From the NCBI RefSeq assembly GCF_014193285.1, contig NZ_JACHZE010000004.1, positions 62,001 to 126,000 on the forward strand: a DNA stretch of 64,000 bases. The letters run 5' to 3'. Below, in pieces: positions 29,612-42,035 of the stretch (position 1 is its first letter; the number at the start of each line of letters is the position of its first letter). The position numbers were made by a program, and so were the translations under genes. The notes below the pieces were generated by a model. That model saw only the letters and a program-made list of their open reading frames with translations, was not told where the DNA came from and ran no database searches. Source of the stretch: Atlantibacter sp. RC6. Its GTDB lineage: Bacteria; Pseudomonadota; Gammaproteobacteria; Enterobacterales; Enterobacteriaceae.

Positions 29612-32059
29612 TTACAACCGCACCGGTTTAATATTCCAGATATTTTCGGCGTATTCCTGAATCGTCCGGTCGGACGAGAAATACCCCATATTGGCAATAT
29701 TCTGCATCGCGCAGGTAGACCAAGCTTCGGGCTGGCGGTACAGCTCGTCAACTTTATCCTGGGTATCCACATAGCTGCGGTAATCCGCCAGCACCTGATA
29801 GTGATCGCCAAAGTTAATCAACGAATCCAGCAGATCGCGATAGCGTCCGACCTCATCCGGGCTAAAGACCCCGGTGCCGATCTGGGTTAACGCCAGATGC
29901 AGCTCTTCATCCTGCTCATAATACTCGCGTGGCTTATACCCTTTGCGGCGCAGTTCCTCGACCTGCTCCGCCGTGTTGCCGAAGATAAAGATATTCTCCG
30001 ACCCTACGTGCTCGAGCATTTCCACATTTGCGCCATCCAGCGTGCCGATAGTCAGCGCGCCGTTGAGCGCAAACTTCATGTTACTGGTGCCGGACGCTTC
30101 AGTACCCGCCAGAGAGATCTGCTCGGAGAGATCCGCAGCCGGGATGATCACCTGCGCCAGGCTGACGCTGTAGTTCGGGATAAACATCACTTTCAGATGA
30201 TCACGCACATCGGGATCGTTGTTGATCACCTCGGCCACATCATTGATCAGGTGAATAATGTGCTTCGCCATGTAGTACGCCGAGGCGGCTTTACCGGCGA
30301 AAATATTTACGCGCGGCACCCAGTCGGCACTCGGATCGGCCTTGATGCGGTTATAGCGGGTGATCACGTGCAGGACATTCATCAACTGACGTTTGTACTC
30401 GTGAATACGCTTAATCTGCACATCGAACAGCGCTTTTGGATTGACCACCACATCCAGCTGCTGGGCAATGACGTTCGCCAGCCGCTTTTTGTTTTCGAGC
30501 TTGGCCTGACGCACCGCCTGATTCACCAGCGGATAGTCGATATGCTGCTTCAGCTCGCTCAGTTGGCTCAAATCAGTGCGCCAGTTGCGGCCAATATTGT
30601 CGTCCAGCACCTCCGACAGCGCCGGGTTCGCCAGCGCCAGCCAGCGGCGCGGCGTCACGCCGTTGGTCACGTTGCAGAAACGCATCGGGAAAATGCGCGC
30701 AAAATCCGCGAACAATGATTGCACCATCAGGTTTGAATGCAGTTCCGACACGCCGTTGACCTTGTGGCTCACCACCACCGCCAGCCAGGCCATACGCACT
30801 TTACGACCGTTGGATTCGTCGATAATCGAGGTGCGGCTCAGCAATGCGGTGTCGTTCGGGTACTGCTCCTGAACGGTTTTCAGGAAGTAATCGTTGATCT
30901 CGAAAATAATTTGCAGATGGCGCGGTAGGATTTTGCCCAGCATATCTACCGGCCAGCTTTCCAGCGCCTCGCTCATCAACGTGTGGTTGGTGTACGAGAA
31001 CACCTGGCAGGTGACTTCGAAGGCTTCATCCCAACCAAACTTATGTTCGTCGATCAGTAAACGCATCAGTTCCGGAATCGACAGCACCGGATGAGTGTCA
31101 TTCAGGTGGATAGCAATTTTATCCGCCAGATTGGCATAGGTTTTATGCATCTGGTAATGGCGGTTCAGGATATCCTGGATAGTTGCCGACACCAGGAAGT
31201 ACTCCTGGCGCAACCGCAGCTCGCGCCCGGAATAGGTGGAGTCATCGGGATAAAGTACCCGGGAGACGTTTTCGGAGTGGTTTTTATCTTCCACCGCCGC
31301 AAAGTAATCCCCTTGGTTGAATTTACCAAGATTGATTTCGCTACTCGCCTGGGCATTCCACAGGCGCAGCGTGTTGGTGGCGTCGGTATCGTAGCCGGGG
31401 ATAATCTGGTCGTACGCCACCGCCAGGATCTCTTCGGTTTCGATCCAGCGGGTTTTCTTACCTTCCTGCTGGATACGCCCGCCGAAGCGCACTTTGTAGC
31501 GGGTGTTGTGGCGTTTAAACTCCCACGGGTTGCCATATTCCAGCCAGTAATCCGGGGACTCTTTTTGACGGCCATCAACGATATTTTGCCGGAACATACC
31601 GTAGTCGTAGCGAATACCATAGCCGCGGCCTGGCAGACCTAAGGTCGCCAGCGAGTCCAGGAAACAGGCGGCGAGACGCCCGAGGCCGCCGTTACCGAGG
31701 CCAGGGTCGTTCTCTTCATCGATAAGCTCTTCAAGATCGAGCCCCATCTCTTCGAGCGCGTCCTTCACATCGTCGTAAATGCCCAACGAAAGTAATGCGT
31801 TCGAGAGAGTTCGGCCAATCAGAAATTCCATCGACAGGTAGTAAACCTGGCGCATTTCCTGAGAAAGCTGCGCGCGATTGGAGCGCAGCCAGCGCTCCAC
31901 CAGACGATCCCGCACGGCAAACAGCGTCGCGTTCAGCCATTCGTGTTTATTGGCGATGGCTGGATCTTTACCAATGGTAAACATCAGCTTATAAGCAATG
32001 GAATGCTTTAGCGCCTCAACGCTGACTGTGGGGGATGAATAGGAAAAGGGTGCATTCAT
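29612..32059 (-). CDS. glgP: glycogen phosphorylase GlgP
   Basis: GT35 enzyme releasing glucose-1-phosphate from glycogen. Its 815 residues equal E. coli GlgP. The PLP-lysine motif is [32 protein letters not shown] and the C-terminal [12 protein letters not shown] are conserved. Last gene of the glgBXCAP operon, 19 bases after glgA. Paralogue of MalP. Confidence 0.98.
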   Translation of the reverse strand: MNAPFSYSSPTVSVEALKHSIAYKLMFTIGKDPAIANKHEWLNATLFAVRDRLVERWLRSNRAQLSQEMRQVYYLSMEFLIGRTLSNALLSLGIYDDVKDALEEMGLDLEELIDEENDPGLGNGGLGRLAACFLDSLATLGLPGRGYGIRYDYGMFRQNIVDGRQKESPDYWLEYGNPWEFKRHNTRYKVRFGGRIQQEGKKTRWIETEEILAVAYDQIIPGYDTDATNTLRLWNAQASSEINLGKFNQGDYFAAVEDKNHSENVSRVLYPDDSTYSGRELRLRQEYFLVSATIQDILNRHYQMHKTYANLADKIAIHLNDTHPVLSIPELMRLLIDEHKFGWDEAFEVTCQVFSYTNHTLMSEALESWPVDMLGKILPRHLQIIFEINDYFLKTVQEQYPNDTALLSRTSIIDESNGRKVRMAWLAVVVSHKVNGVSELHSNLMVQSLFADFARIFPMRFCNVTNGVTPRRWLALANPALSEVLDDNIGRNWRTDLSQLSELKQHIDYPLVNQAVRQAKLENKKRLANVIAQQLDVVVNPKALFDVQIKRIHEYKRQLMNVLHVITRYNRIKADPSADWVPRVNIFAGKAASAYYMAKHIIHLINDVAEVINNDPDVRDHLKVMFIPNYSVSLAQVIIPAADLSEQISLAGTEASGTSNMKFALNGALTIGTLDGANVEMLEHVGSENIFIFGNTAEQVEELRRKGYKPREYYEQDEELHLALTQIGTGVFSPDEVGRYRDLLDSLINFGDHYQVLADYRSYVDTQDKVDELYRQPEAWSTCAMQNIANMGYFSSDRTIQEYAENIWNIKPVRL

Positions 32060-32078
32060 ACATGTGATTCCAGGATAG

Positions 32079-33512
32079 TTACATCAAGCGTTGATAAAGT
32101 TCGCGGTAAGACTTCGCCGCAACATGCCAGCTAAAATCCATGCCCATCGCCTGACGCTGAACAAACCGCCAAAGTGATGGACGCGACCACAACACGAAAG
32201 CACGCCGAATCGCACGTAGCAGCGACCAGGCATTACTATCTTCAAACACGAAGCCACTGGCCATTCCATCGGCTAAATTCTCCAGCGAGCTGTCTGACAC
32301 GGTATCCGCTAAGCCACCGGTGCGGCGCACCAGCGGCAGCGTGCCATATTTCAAACCGTAGAGCTGCGTTAAACCGCACGGCTCAAAACGGCTGGGCACC
32401 AGGATCACATCCGCGCCGCCCATGATGCGGTGGGAAAACGCTTCGTGATACCCAATCTGTACCCCAACCTGGCCCGGATGTTCGGCAGCGGCGGCAAGGA
32501 AACCCTCCTGCAACACCGCATCACCCGCGCCAAGCAATGCCAACTGCCCGCCCTGCTCCAGCAGGCCCGGCAGCGCTTCCAGCACCAGGTCGAGACCTTT
32601 CTGGCTGGTAAGTCGGCTCACCACCGCAAACAGCGGGACTTTGTCATTCACCTTCAGTCCCATGGCAATTTGCAGCTGGCGTTTGTTTTCTGCTTTCTCT
32701 TCTAACGTATCGCGGTTATATCGGGCAGACAAGAGCAGGTCCGTTGATGGGTCCCAAATGTTCTCATCCACACCGTTGAGGATGCCGGACAGGCGGCCTT
32801 CGCGATGACGCTGTTGCAGCAGCCCCTCCATACCGTAAGCGAACTGCGGCTCGGTAATTTCACGGGCATAAGTCGGGCTGACCGCCGTGATATGGTCGGC
32901 GTAGTAAAGCCCGGCTTTTAAGAAGGAAATTTGGCCGTTGAACTCCAGACCATTAATGTCGAAGAACCACCACGGCAGGCCAATCTCGCTCATATGATGT
33001 GCGTAGAACATGCCCTGATACGCCAGGTTATGGACCGTAAACACCGATTTCGCCGGGTGGCCGCGCGCGGCAAGGTACGCAGGCGCAAGGCCGGCATGCC
33101 AGTCGTGCGCGTGTACCACATCCGGCTTCCAGAAGGGGTCGAATCCGCATGCCATTTCACACCCCGCCCAGCCTAACAGCGCGAAGCGAATCACGTTATC
33201 GGGATAGGCATACTGATTGGTGTCGTGATAAGGACTCCCCGGGCGGTCATACAGATCCGGTGCGTCAATCATATAGATACCGACGCCGTTGAAATGCCCG
33301 AACAGCAGCGTAACCGGCCCGGCAAAGGTGTCGCGGTGCGCGACCTGCTGGGCATCGGTGACACCACGTCGAATATCAGGGAATGCGGGCAACAGCACGC
33401 GGGTGTCCACGCCATCGGCAATCTGCGCGGCGGGCAACGCCCCAATCACATCCGCCAGACCACCTGTTTTCAGTAGCGGAAACATTTCAGAACAAACGTG
33501 TAAAACCTGCAT
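32079..33512 (-). CDS. glgA: glycogen synthase GlgA
   Basis: GT5 enzyme transferring glucose from ADP-glucose to the growing alpha-1,4-glucan. The 477 residues equal the E. coli length. The ADP-glucose binding motif KTGGLADV lies near residue 15, HDWHAGL in the N-terminal domain, and the C-terminal GT-B domain contains [20 protein letters not shown] with the catalytic Glu. Separated from glgC by a 92-base gap containing a stable stem-loop. Confidence 0.98.
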   Translation of the reverse strand: MQVLHVCSEMFPLLKTGGLADVIGALPAAQIADGVDTRVLLPAFPDIRRGVTDAQQVAHRDTFAGPVTLLFGHFNGVGIYMIDAPDLYDRPGSPYHDTNQYAYPDNVIRFALLGWAGCEMACGFDPFWKPDVVHAHDWHAGLAPAYLAARGHPAKSVFTVHNLAYQGMFYAHHMSEIGLPWWFFDINGLEFNGQISFLKAGLYYADHITAVSPTYAREITEPQFAYGMEGLLQQRHREGRLSGILNGVDENIWDPSTDLLLSARYNRDTLEEKAENKRQLQIAMGLKVNDKVPLFAVVSRLTSQKGLDLVLEALPGLLEQGGQLALLGAGDAVLQEGFLAAAAEHPGQVGVQIGYHEAFSHRIMGGADVILVPSRFEPCGLTQLYGLKYGTLPLVRRTGGLADTVSDSSLENLADGMASGFVFEDSNAWSLLRAIRRAFVLWSRPSLWRFVQRQAMGMDFSWHVAAKSYRELYQRLM

Positions 33513-33565
33513 TATGGCTCCCGTTCAATTACCCGGCGCGAAAAAGCGCGCCAAACGCGAAATTT

Positions 33566-33591
33566 AACCGCACGGCCTGCGCCGCGCGGTT
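33566..33591 (-). other. glgC-glgA intercistronic stem-loop
   Basis: Read on the transcribed strand, an 11-bp stem (AACCGCGCGGC / GCCGTGCGGTT, one G-U pair) closes a four-base loop. No U tract follows, so it is more likely an RNA processing or stability element than a terminator. Confidence 0.55.
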
Positions 33592-33604
33592 ATTCCCTGC
33601 GCAA

Positions 33605-34888
33605 TTACCCTTCCAGTTTCCTGAGCATCTCGCGCGTAACTAAAACAATCCCTTCTTCGGAGCGATAGAACCGGCGAGCATCTTCTTCCGCATTTTCGCC
33701 AATGACCATACCTTCAGGGATCACGCAGGCGCGGTCAATAATGCAGCGACGCAGACGGCACGAACGGCCAATCCAGACGTCTGGCAACAATACTGAAGAA
33801 TCAATATTACAGAATGAATTTACCCGAACCCTGGGGAACAGCACCGACTGCACCACCACAGAACCGGAAATAATGCATCCGCCGGACACCAGCGAGTTCA
33901 GGGTCATCCCGTGACTGCCGGATCGGTCCTGTACAAATTTAGCAGGTGGTAGCGGTTCCATGTGGGTACGAATTGGCCAATCGCGATCGTACATGTCCAG
34001 CTCCGGGGTGACCGAGGCCAGATCGAGGTTGGCTTTCCAGTAAGCTTCCAGCGTCCCTACATCGCGCCAGTAGGGCTCTGCGTCGGGATCGGACTGCACG
34101 CAGGAGAGCGGGAACGGGTGGGCGTACGCTTCCCCCGCCGCCGTCAGTTTAGGGATAATATCTTTGCCGAAATCGTGGCTGGAGTTCGGATCGTTATCAT
34201 CCTCTTCCAGTAATTCATACAGATATTCAGCATCGAAAATGTAAATCCCCATGCTGGCCAGCGATTTGGTCGGGTCGTTCGGCATGGTCGGCGGATCGGC
34301 CGGCTTTTCAACGAAATCGATGATTTTGTCGTGCTCGTCCACATCCATCACGCCAAACGCCGTCGCTTCGGCCTTAGGAACCGGCATACACGCTACCGTA
34401 CAGCGCGCGCCTTTTTCCACATGGTCAATCAGCATCCGCGAGTAGTCTTGTTTGTAGATATGGTCCCCCGCCAGGATCACGATATATTCAGCGCCATAAC
34501 GCCGGATAATATCGAGATTCTGGGTGACGGCGTCTGCGGTACCACGGTACCAGTTTTCGCCGTGCACGCGCTGCTGCGCGGGAAGCAGATCGACAAACTC
34601 GTTCATCTCTTCGCTGAAGAACGACCAGCCGCGCTGGATATGCTGAACCAGAGTATGTGACTGGTACTGGGTGATTACCCCAATCCGGCGGATGCCCGAG
34701 TTGATGCAATTGGATAACGCAAAGTCGATGATGCGGAACTTACCGCCAAAGTGAACGGCGGGTTTGGCTCGGGTAGTGGTTAAATCTTTCAGGCGCGTGC
34801 CACGTCCACCCGCCAGAATCAAAGCGACAGATTTTATGGGCAGTTGTCGCGCTAACATCAGAGGATCGTTCTTTTCAAACCTAACCAT
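33605..34888 (-). CDS. glgC: glucose-1-phosphate adenylyltransferase GlgC
   Basis: Makes ADP-glucose from glucose-1-phosphate and ATP, the regulated step of glycogen synthesis (activated by fructose-1,6-bisphosphate, inhibited by AMP). At 427 residues it is four shorter than E. coli at the C-terminus. The nucleotidyltransferase motif [10 protein letters not shown] is near residue 28, the catalytic region is [17 protein letters not shown], and the C-terminal left-handed beta helix covers [19 protein letters not shown]. Follows glgX after 15 bases. Confidence 0.98.
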   Translation of the reverse strand: MVRFEKNDPLMLARQLPIKSVALILAGGRGTRLKDLTTTRAKPAVHFGGKFRIIDFALSNCINSGIRRIGVITQYQSHTLVQHIQRGWSFFSEEMNEFVDLLPAQQRVHGENWYRGTADAVTQNLDIIRRYGAEYIVILAGDHIYKQDYSRMLIDHVEKGARCTVACMPVPKAEATAFGVMDVDEHDKIIDFVEKPADPPTMPNDPTKSLASMGIYIFDAEYLYELLEEDDNDPNSSHDFGKDIIPKLTAAGEAYAHPFPLSCVQSDPDAEPYWRDVGTLEAYWKANLDLASVTPELDMYDRDWPIRTHMEPLPPAKFVQDRSGSHGMTLNSLVSGGCIISGSVVVQSVLFPRVRVNSFCNIDSSVLLPDVWIGRSCRLRRCIIDRACVIPEGMVIGENAEEDARRFYRSEEGIVLVTREMLRKLEG

Positions 34889-34903
34889 GACTGACTCCTT
34901 TTA

Positions 34904-36886
34904 TTATGACTTTTGGAATACGCACACTCCGTGCGCGGGCCCATGCCATACAGCCATTACTACCGGATTGTCCTCTCCGGCAAATGGGGGGATAGCACGC
35001 CACTCCCCTTTGGGTAAGACGATCTCTGACACCACATCGGTTGCATTGATCGCAATAAGCCAACGTTCGGAAAGCTGGATCTGCAAATAGCGCGGACCCC
35101 CTTGCCACTCGTCAGCACGGAGGGGTTGTCCCTCTCGATTCAACCAGCGGACGTTGTTATCACCTTCATCCCACCAGCGATTTTCGGTCAGCGCCGGAAT
35201 CGTCTTGCGCAGGTGAATAAGCGCCGCTGTAAAGTTCGTTAAACCGTCATTGCTATGGGCCCAATCAAGCCAGGTCAGTTCGTTGTCCTGGCAGTAGGCA
35301 TTATTGTTGCCGTGCTGGCTATGGCCGTGTTCATCACCGGCCAGCAGCATCGGGGTGCCCTGAGAAAGCAATAACGTGGTAAGCAGCGCATGAATACTGT
35401 CGCGCCGCCGCTCTTTAATATGTTGCCCTGCCTCCAGCCCTTCAAAACCGTAGTTATTACTGAAGTTATGAGTGGTGCCGTCGCGATTATCTTCGCCGTT
35501 GGCTTCGTTATGCTTACTGTTGAAACTTACGCAGTCGCGCAGCGTAAAACCGTCATGGGCGGTGATTAAATTAACGCTGGCGGACGGCAGGCGGCCTTCG
35601 TCGCGAAAGATGTCACTGGAGCCCGCGAACCGGCAGGCAAAGCCGCCTAACGACAAATCCTGATGCAGCCAGAAACGCCGCATACCGTCGCGAAAATGAT
35701 CGTTCCATTCCGCGAATAGCGGCGGATAGTTCCCCACCTGGTAGCCGCCTGCGCCGATATCCCACGGCTCAGCAATCAACTTCACTTTCGACAGCACCGG
35801 GTCCTGGCGGATAGCCTCAAACAGCGGCGCATCCTGCCGGAATGCCGGAGTACGCCCCATCACCGACGCCAGGTCAAAACGGAAGCCGTCGACGTGGCAC
35901 TCTTCCACCCAGAACTTCAGGCAACCAATGGCGAAATCCACCACGCCGGGATGGCTTAAATTCACGGTATTGCCGCAGCCGGTCCAGTTGTGATCGTCGC
36001 CGTTATCCTGTAACCAATAATAGCTACGGTTATCGATTCCACGCATGGAATAGGTTGGCCCCTCCTCATCGATCTCCGCCGTATGGTTGAGAACGATATC
36101 CAGGATGACCTCGATCCCCGCGCGATGCAGCGCTTTCACCGCATCGCGGAATTCATCGAGCGCCGCGCTAACATCCTGATTTATCGCATATCGTGGCGAC
36201 ACGCACCATAATGCGAACGGGTTGTATCCCCAGTAATTGGTTAACCCGAGTCGTTGAAGACGCGGCTCGTTAGCGAAGTTGGCGACAGGTAGCAGTTCCA
36301 GCGCAGTGATCCCCAGGCGCCTGAAATAGTCGGTCATCACCGGATGACCCAATGCGGAATAGGTGCCGCGCATGGCGGTGGGGATTTTCGGATGCAGCTG
36401 GGTCAGGCCGCGCACATGGCCTTCATAAATCACCGTCTCGCCCCAGGGCGTATACAGCAATTGATCTTCTTCCCAGTCGTAGTCGTCCTGAATCACTATG
36501 CCTTTCGGGGCGATGGGCGCGCTGTCGCGGTGGTCCGGCTCCTGATAGCCGCCGTGCAGCAACGGTGAATCTTCGACATCGCCGTCAACGGCGCGCGCGC
36601 AAGGGTCGAGCAGTAATTTAGCGGGATTGAAGCGATGCCCCTGGCGCGGAGCCCAGGGGCCGTGAACCCGATAACCGTAGCGCTGCCCGGGGCGGATATT
36701 GGCCAGATAACCGTGCCAGATATCGCCGGTACGCGCCGGTAAATCATAGCGCTGTTCATTGCCCTGCTCATCAAACAGGCACAGCTCGACTTTTTCCGCG
36801 TTGGCGGAAAACAGCGTGAAATTCACGCCCTTTCCATCGAAGTGCGCGCCGAGCGGCGCTGGAGCTCCTTTAGCCAGCAGGCTCAT
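34904..36886 (-). CDS. glgX: glycogen debranching enzyme GlgX
   Basis: GH13 isoamylase-type enzyme removing short branches left by GlgP. The start [13 protein letters not shown] (660 residues) is chosen because it overlaps the glgB stop by 4 bases and matches the family; a longer in-frame start inside glgB is not supported. N-terminal CBM48 domain, then a catalytic barrel with [10 protein letters not shown] (nucleophile), IAEPWDIG (acid/base) and [10 protein letters not shown]. Confidence 0.97.
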   Translation of the reverse strand: MSLLAKGAPAPLGAHFDGKGVNFTLFSANAEKVELCLFDEQGNEQRYDLPARTGDIWHGYLANIRPGQRYGYRVHGPWAPRQGHRFNPAKLLLDPCARAVDGDVEDSPLLHGGYQEPDHRDSAPIAPKGIVIQDDYDWEEDQLLYTPWGETVIYEGHVRGLTQLHPKIPTAMRGTYSALGHPVMTDYFRRLGITALELLPVANFANEPRLQRLGLTNYWGYNPFALWCVSPRYAINQDVSAALDEFRDAVKALHRAGIEVILDIVLNHTAEIDEEGPTYSMRGIDNRSYYWLQDNGDDHNWTGCGNTVNLSHPGVVDFAIGCLKFWVEECHVDGFRFDLASVMGRTPAFRQDAPLFEAIRQDPVLSKVKLIAEPWDIGAGGYQVGNYPPLFAEWNDHFRDGMRRFWLHQDLSLGGFACRFAGSSDIFRDEGRLPSASVNLITAHDGFTLRDCVSFNSKHNEANGEDNRDGTTHNFSNNYGFEGLEAGQHIKERRRDSIHALLTTLLLSQGTPMLLAGDEHGHSQHGNNNAYCQDNELTWLDWAHSNDGLTNFTAALIHLRKTIPALTENRWWDEGDNNVRWLNREGQPLRADEWQGGPRYLQIQLSERWLIAINATDVVSEIVLPKGEWRAIPPFAGEDNPVVMAVWHGPAHGVCVFQKS

Positions 36887-39069
36887 TCCCCCTCCCGGAC
36901 TAGCCAGATGGTCGCCAATGGGGGAATGGTGATGCACAGTGAGTTATCGCGGCCATGGCTGGGAATAGCATCGGTCTGCACCACGCCGCCGTTGCCGGTA
37001 TTACTCCCGTGATAGTGCATCGAATCGGTGTTCAGCTCTTCACGCCAACGGCCTGGCTGATTGACGCCAAAGCGGTATTCATGGCGCGGCACCGGCGTAA
37101 AGTTCGCGGCAACGATGATTTCGTTGCCCACGCGGTCACGGCGCACAAACACAAATACCGAGTTAGCTTTATCTTCCACCACCAGCCATTCAAAGCCATT
37201 GGGGTCGAAATCCAGCTCATGCAGCGCTTTATGGTGGCGGTAGGTATGGTTGAGGTCGCGTACCAGCCGCTGAACGCCGTGGTGCCAGTTGTCGCCGCCT
37301 TCCAGCAGATGCCAGTCGAGGCTGGAGTCGTGGTTCCACTCGCGCCCCTGGGCAAATTCGTTGCCCATAAACAGCAGCTTTTTACCCGGGAACGCCCACA
37401 TCCAGCCGTAATAGGCGCGCAGGTTGGCGAATTTCTGCCAGGCATCGCCAGGCATGCGGTCGAGAATCGATTTTTTGCCGTGCACCACTTCATCGTGCGA
37501 CAGCGGCAGCACAAAGTTTTCGGTGTAGTTGTACAGCATCCCGAAGGTCATTTTGTCGTGATGATACTGACGGTGCACCGGGTCGAGCTTCATGTAGTCG
37601 AGGGTGTCGTGCATCCAGCCAAGGTTCCATTTGAACCAGAAGCCAAGGCCGCCCGCTGAAGGGGGGCGCGACACACCCGGGAAATCAGTGGATTCTTCCG
37701 CCATGGTCACCGCGCCATGCACCTGCTCGCCCAGCACACGGTTGGTTTTCCTGAGGAATTCAATGGCTTCGAGGTTTTCACGCCCGCCGTATTCATTAGG
37801 GATCCACTGCCCTTCGGCGCGGCTGTAATCGCGATAAATCATCGACGCCACCGCATCCACGCGCAGGGCGTCGATGCCAAAACGCTCAGTCCAGTACAGG
37901 GCGTTGCCTACCAGAAAGTTGCTGACTTCACGGCGACCATAGTTATAGATCAGCGTATTCCAGTCCTGGTGATAGCCTTCACGCGGGTCGCTGTGCTCAT
38001 ACAGTTCGGTGCCGTCAAAATTCGCCAGACCAAATTCATCGCTCGGGAAGTGCCCCGGCACCCAGTCGAGGATCACATTCAGCCCGGCGGCATGGGCGGC
38101 ATTGATAAAGTATTTAAAGTCGTCGCGCGTGCCGAAGCGGCGAGTTGGCGCATACAGACCCAGCGGCTGATAGCCCCAACTGCCATCAAAGGGATGTTCG
38201 TTAATCGGCAGCAGTTCGATATGGGTAAACCCCATACCTTTCACATAGGGCACCAGTTGTTCGGCAAGTTCACGGTAGCTCAACCAGAAGTTGTTATCGG
38301 TATGGCGACGCCAGGAACCTAAATGCACCTCATAAATGGAGATCGGCGCATCCATCTGGTTGGCTTTTTGCCGCGCCGGGCTGATGGTGGTTTTTTCCGG
38401 CAGATCGCAAATCATCGACGCCGTTTCCGGACGCATCTGCGCCTCAAACGCGTAAGGGTCAGCTTTAATACGCAGATTGCCGTTGGCATCAATCATTTCA
38501 AATTTATAGAGCTGACCGTTATGCGCGCCGGGGACAAACAGTTCCCAGATGCCGCTCTCTTTGCGAAAACGCATCGGGTGACGCCGTCCGTCCCAGTAGT
38601 TGAACTGGCCGACCACGGAAACGCGCCGCGCATTGGGCGCCCAGAGCGTAAAACGGGTGCCGGTGACGCCATCCATGGTTTGCGCGTGCGCGCCAAGGGT
38701 TTCATAAGGGCGCAGGTGCGTCCCTTCCGACAGCAGCCACGCGTCCATTTCCTGCAACAACGGGCCGAAGCGATACGGATCGTCAATCAGGTTTTGCTGG
38801 CCGTGCCAGATAACCGCCAGCTGGTAACGGAAAAAGTTTTTACGGCGCGCCAACACGCCGCTGAAGAACCCACGAGAATCAAGGCATTCCAGCTTGCCGA
38901 CCTTACGACCGGTTTTCGGTTCGATGACCCACACTTCGGTGGCGTCCGGCAATAGCGCGCGAACTTCCAGCCCAGCCTCGGTTTTGTGCATGCCCAGTAC
39001 GGAAAAAGGATCCGCAAAATGGCCCGCAATAAGCGCATTAATCACGTCTCTATCGATGCGATCAGACAT
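36883..39069 (-). CDS. glgB: 1,4-alpha-glucan branching enzyme GlgB
   Basis: GH13 enzyme forming alpha-1,6 branches in glycogen. The 728 residues equal E. coli GlgB. It has two N-terminal carbohydrate-binding modules and a barrel with LRVDAVASM (nucleophile Asp), [10 protein letters not shown] (acid/base Glu) and [10 protein letters not shown], then a C-terminal beta domain. First gene of glgBXCAP, translationally coupled to glgX. Confidence 0.98.
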   Translation of the reverse strand: MSDRIDRDVINALIAGHFADPFSVLGMHKTEAGLEVRALLPDATEVWVIEPKTGRKVGKLECLDSRGFFSGVLARRKNFFRYQLAVIWHGQQNLIDDPYRFGPLLQEMDAWLLSEGTHLRPYETLGAHAQTMDGVTGTRFTLWAPNARRVSVVGQFNYWDGRRHPMRFRKESGIWELFVPGAHNGQLYKFEMIDANGNLRIKADPYAFEAQMRPETASMICDLPEKTTISPARQKANQMDAPISIYEVHLGSWRRHTDNNFWLSYRELAEQLVPYVKGMGFTHIELLPINEHPFDGSWGYQPLGLYAPTRRFGTRDDFKYFINAAHAAGLNVILDWVPGHFPSDEFGLANFDGTELYEHSDPREGYHQDWNTLIYNYGRREVSNFLVGNALYWTERFGIDALRVDAVASMIYRDYSRAEGQWIPNEYGGRENLEAIEFLRKTNRVLGEQVHGAVTMAEESTDFPGVSRPPSAGGLGFWFKWNLGWMHDTLDYMKLDPVHRQYHHDKMTFGMLYNYTENFVLPLSHDEVVHGKKSILDRMPGDAWQKFANLRAYYGWMWAFPGKKLLFMGNEFAQGREWNHDSSLDWHLLEGGDNWHHGVQRLVRDLNHTYRHHKALHELDFDPNGFEWLVVEDKANSVFVFVRRDRVGNEIIVAANFTPVPRHEYRFGVNQPGRWREELNTDSMHYHGSNTGNGGVVQTDAIPSHGRDNSLCITIPPLATIWLVREGE

Positions 39070-39288
39070 GGTTTCGTCATCCTGTTTTTATGTATCGCCC
39101 TACGCCTGAGCGTCTGGTCGTGATACTTCTCTTGACCTGAACGAGCAGCCAACTCGTCATCCTCTGGCCGATCGTCCCCACCTGTAAGTTTCAGCGGTAA
39201 AACCACCCGAACCTTAAGCATAGCCAACGCGCTATCCGACCCCCGAGAAAAATTGCAACAAACCGGTTTACATTCTCCTGTACTAAAA
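39070..39288. promoter_or_regulatory. glgB upstream region
   Basis: About 220 bases between glgB and the asd terminator. It presumably holds the glgB promoter; I see no clear sigma-70 box, operator or gene. Confidence 0.4.
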
Positions 39289-39317
39289 AAAACGGGAGCG
39301 CTTACGCACTCCCGTTA
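39289..39317 (-). terminator. terminator of asd
   Basis: On the minus strand, stem AACGGGAG / CTCCCGTT followed by a long T run (complement of AAAAAAAA at 39285-39292). Confidence 0.88.
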
Positions 39318-39327
39318 TGATTTCCCG

Positions 39328-40434
39328 TTACGCTAACTGCCGTAACATACGGCGCAGCGGCTCGGCGGCGCCCCACAATAACTGGTCGCCAACAGTAAAG
39401 GCAGACAGGTATTCCGGGCCCATATTGAGTTTACGCAGGCGGCCAACCGGGGTCGCCAGCGTTCCGGTCACCGCGGCAGGGGTCAGTTCACGCACGGTGA
39501 TGTCGCGATCGTTCGGCACCACGTTCACCCAGTCGTTATGGGTCGCCAGCATCTCCTCGATAGAGGAAAGCGAAACATCTTTTTTCAGTTTAATGGTGAA
39601 TGCCTGGCTGTGGCAGCGCAGCGCGCCAACGCGTACGCACAAGCCATCCACCGGGATCACGGACGAAGTGCCGAGGATTTTGTTGGTTTCCGCCTGGCCC
39701 TTCCACTCTTCGCGGCTCTGGCCGTTATCCAGCTGTTTGTCGATCCATGGGATCAGGCTGCCGGCCAGCGGTACGCCGAAGTTATCTACCGGCAACTGGC
39801 CGCTGCGGGTCAGCGCCGTGACTTTACGTTCGATATCCAGAATGGCGGAGGCCGGATCGGCCAGTTCGCTCGCCACGCCGTTATACAGTTGGCCCATCTG
39901 CGCCAGCAGTTCGCGCATATGGCGCGCGCCGCCGCCGGACGCTGCCTGATAGGTCGCCACGGACACCCACTCCACCAGATTCTGCGCGAACAGACCGCCC
40001 AGCGACATCAGCATCAGGCTGACGGTGCAATTGCCGCCGACAAACGCCTTCACGCCTTTATTTAAGCCTTCGGTAATAACATGTTGGTTGACCGGATCCA
40101 GAATAATGATGGCGTCATCTTTCATACGCAGCGACGAGGCGGCGTCAATCCAGTATCCTTGCCAACCGCTTTCACGCAGCTTTGGGTAAATTTCGTTGGT
40201 ATAATCGCCGCCCTGGCACGTCACGATGATATCCAGCGCCTTCAGCGCGTCGATAGAATATGCGTCCTGAAGCGTGCCGCCCTGATGGCCGCCAAAGGAC
40301 GGCGCAGCCTGCCCAAGCTGGGAAGTGGAAAAGAAGACGGGACGAATGGCGTCAAAATCGCGCTCTTCAACCATGCGTTGCATGAGTACGGAGCCAACCA
40401 TTCCGCGCCAGCCGATAAAACCAACATTTTTCAT
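39328..40434 (-). CDS. asd: aspartate-semialdehyde dehydrogenase Asd
   Basis: NADPH-dependent reduction of aspartyl phosphate to aspartate semialdehyde, feeding lysine, diaminopimelate, threonine and methionine synthesis. The 368 residues are one more than E. coli because of an insertion near residue 50 ([10 protein letters not shown]). The nucleotide-binding motif [10 protein letters not shown] starts at residue 8 and the active-site cysteine is Cys136 in GGNCTVSLM. The C-terminal [17 protein letters not shown] is typical. Confidence 0.98.
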   Translation of the reverse strand: MKNVGFIGWRGMVGSVLMQRMVEERDFDAIRPVFFSTSQLGQAAPSFGGHQGGTLQDAYSIDALKALDIIVTCQGGDYTNEIYPKLRESGWQGYWIDAASSLRMKDDAIIILDPVNQHVITEGLNKGVKAFVGGNCTVSLMLMSLGGLFAQNLVEWVSVATYQAASGGGARHMRELLAQMGQLYNGVASELADPASAILDIERKVTALTRSGQLPVDNFGVPLAGSLIPWIDKQLDNGQSREEWKGQAETNKILGTSSVIPVDGLCVRVGALRCHSQAFTIKLKKDVSLSSIEEMLATHNDWVNVVPNDRDITVRELTPAAVTGTLATPVGRLRKLNMGPEYLSAFTVGDQLLWGAAEPLRRMLRQLA

Positions 40435-40609
40435 AGCGAGTTATTCCTGCGAGGTGTGTGCGTGTTGTGCGTGCCGGGTAAAGCCGGACATCCTTTCACC
40501 TTACAAAATGCAGCTAAAGTCGCAAGTGAAATAAATCAATGATCGCGCGATCATCAGTAAAGCAACTTATTTAAGCGGGCAGTGGACCCGATTTACAGGA
40601 AATGCGTAC

Positions 40610-41203
40610 ATGAATGACATTATCTCCGCCGCCGTTTTGCTGGTCCTCATTATGGATCCCCTGGGCAATCTGCCTATTTTTATGTCTGTCCTTAAACACA
40701 CAGAACCGAAGCGGCGTCGGGCAATCATGATACGCGAACTGTTAATCGCGCTGCTGCTGATGCTGATTTTCCTGTTCGCGGGCGAAAAAATACTCGCTTT
40801 TCTGAATTTGCGCGCCGAGACGGTTTCTATTTCCGGCGGCATCATTCTGTTTTTAATCGCCATCAAAATGATTTTCCCGAGCCAGGAGGGCAACGCAACG
40901 GGATTACCCGCTGGCGAAGAACCTTTTATCGTCCCGCTGGCAATCCCACTGGTCGCGGGCCCGACGATTCTGGCGACGCTGATGCTGCTGTCGCACCAGT
41001 ATCCCAATCAGATGGGGCATCTGGTTATCGCGCTGCTGATTGCCTGGGGCGGAACGGTGGCGATCCTGTTGCAGTCATCACTGTTTTTACGGCTGCTCGG
41101 CGAGAAAGGGGTCAATGCGCTGGAACGGTTGATGGGGCTGGTGCTGGTCATGCTCTCCACGCAGATGTTCCTGGACGGTATTCGGGCATGGATGAAAGGG
41201 TAA
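40610..41203 (+). CDS. yhgN: MarC-family inner membrane protein YhgN
   Basis: Integral membrane protein of the MarC family; the transported substrate, if any, is unknown. The 197 residues form about six hydrophobic helices (for example AAVLLVLIMDPLGNLPIF, LLIALLLMLIFLFAG, LVMLSTQMFLDGI). The motif MDPLGNLPIF is characteristic. It starts after an AGGAAATG ribosome region and is divergent from asd, as in E. coli. Confidence 0.95.
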   Translation: MNDIISAAVLLVLIMDPLGNLPIFMSVLKHTEPKRRRAIMIRELLIALLLMLIFLFAGEKILAFLNLRAETVSISGGIILFLIAIKMIFPSQEGNATGLPAGEEPFIVPLAIPLVAGPTILATLMLLSHQYPNQMGHLVIALLIAWGGTVAILLQSSLFLRLLGEKGVNALERLMGLVLVMLSTQMFLDGIRAWMKG

Positions 41204-41363
41204 TTATTCGCTTTATTCATCTGTCTACAAGCTGCAAAAATCATACATCAGTGCCGCGTATTTATGTGATTTATGATGGTTAACCGTGACTTACCCTTGA
41301 TGACATCTTCAAAAAAGAATTAAGCGCAGAGTTGAGCATTAAATGTAATCAAGGAGAAAACTG

Positions 41364-41957
41364 ATGGCATGGAATAAATCACAAGCAGTGTCTTCCGCGC
41401 GGATGCGCGCATATGCCGAAAGCCAAAAACGGTGCGCGCATTACGTTCCGCTTTGTTGCTCTCTGGCCTTTTGTTTCATGACGTTCAGCATAAGCACTTT
41501 TTCCGCAGAAGCGCCCGATCCCTATAGACGAGAGCCTGCTAATCCCTATGGCGCACCGGGAAAAGCCGCTCTTGAATTTAACCGCTGGTATTTGCAGCAA
41601 TATGCTGAAAATAAAAATCCCCTCACTCACCATGAGATCGAGCGTTACGTTACCGCCGATACGTTAAAAAAGATGCGTAAGCTTGACGCCAGAACAGAAG
41701 AGTACATGCGCAGGACTGGCGACTTACCTGAATTCGCTTATGAAACAGACTACTTTACAAAAACTCAGGATATCTCGCCGGACTGGCCCACTCATGTATC
41801 GATTGTGGGTGCCGACTATGACCCGGCGTGCGCAAATGTCTATGTAGCCTTTGGTAAGGATAAAAGGTTTATTCTTGCTGACTGCATGGTTGAAGAACAA
41901 AACGTCTGGAAAGTGCAAAGCGTTACGCAGATTGAAGGGGGAGCCTGGCGATATTAA
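41364..41957 (+). CDS. secreted DUF3828-like protein (paralogue A)
   Basis: A 197-residue protein beginning after a clear AAGGAGA ribosome site. It has an unusually long positively charged N-region (about 30 residues) and then a hydrophobic segment (YVPLCCSLAFCFMTFSIS) ending at FSAEA, suggesting periplasmic export. The mature part contains YGAPGKAALEFNRWYL, IERYVTADTLKKMR, DYFTKTQDISPDWP and VYVAFGKDKRFILADCMVEE, which I assign to a DUF3828-type domain with moderate confidence. It is clearly paralogous to the two genes at 63150-64000. No function is known. It is an accessory gene between yhgN and gntU. Confidence 0.72.
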   Translation: MAWNKSQAVSSARMRAYAESQKRCAHYVPLCCSLAFCFMTFSISTFSAEAPDPYRREPANPYGAPGKAALEFNRWYLQQYAENKNPLTHHEIERYVTADTLKKMRKLDARTEEYMRRTGDLPEFAYETDYFTKTQDISPDWPTHVSIVGADYDPACANVYVAFGKDKRFILADCMVEEQNVWKVQSVTQIEGGAWRY

Positions 41958-41970
41958 TAACTACATATAA

Positions 41971-42000
41971 ACAAAGGCCCGGGTAACCGGGCCTTTGTTC
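41971..42000. terminator. bidirectional terminator before gntU
   Basis: Stem ACAAAGGCCCGG / CCGGGCCTTTGT with loop GTAA between convergent genes. Confidence 0.82.
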
Positions 42001-42035
42001 GGCTTCTTACCAGAGTAAAAAGCCCAGTCGTACGC

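Noticed and set aside
29483-29890. 135-codon frame running from the immunity gene into glgP
   Set aside because: Only its first ~25 codons are meaningful, as a remnant of the toxin pre-domain; the rest is antisense to glgP, and a terminator lies inside it.
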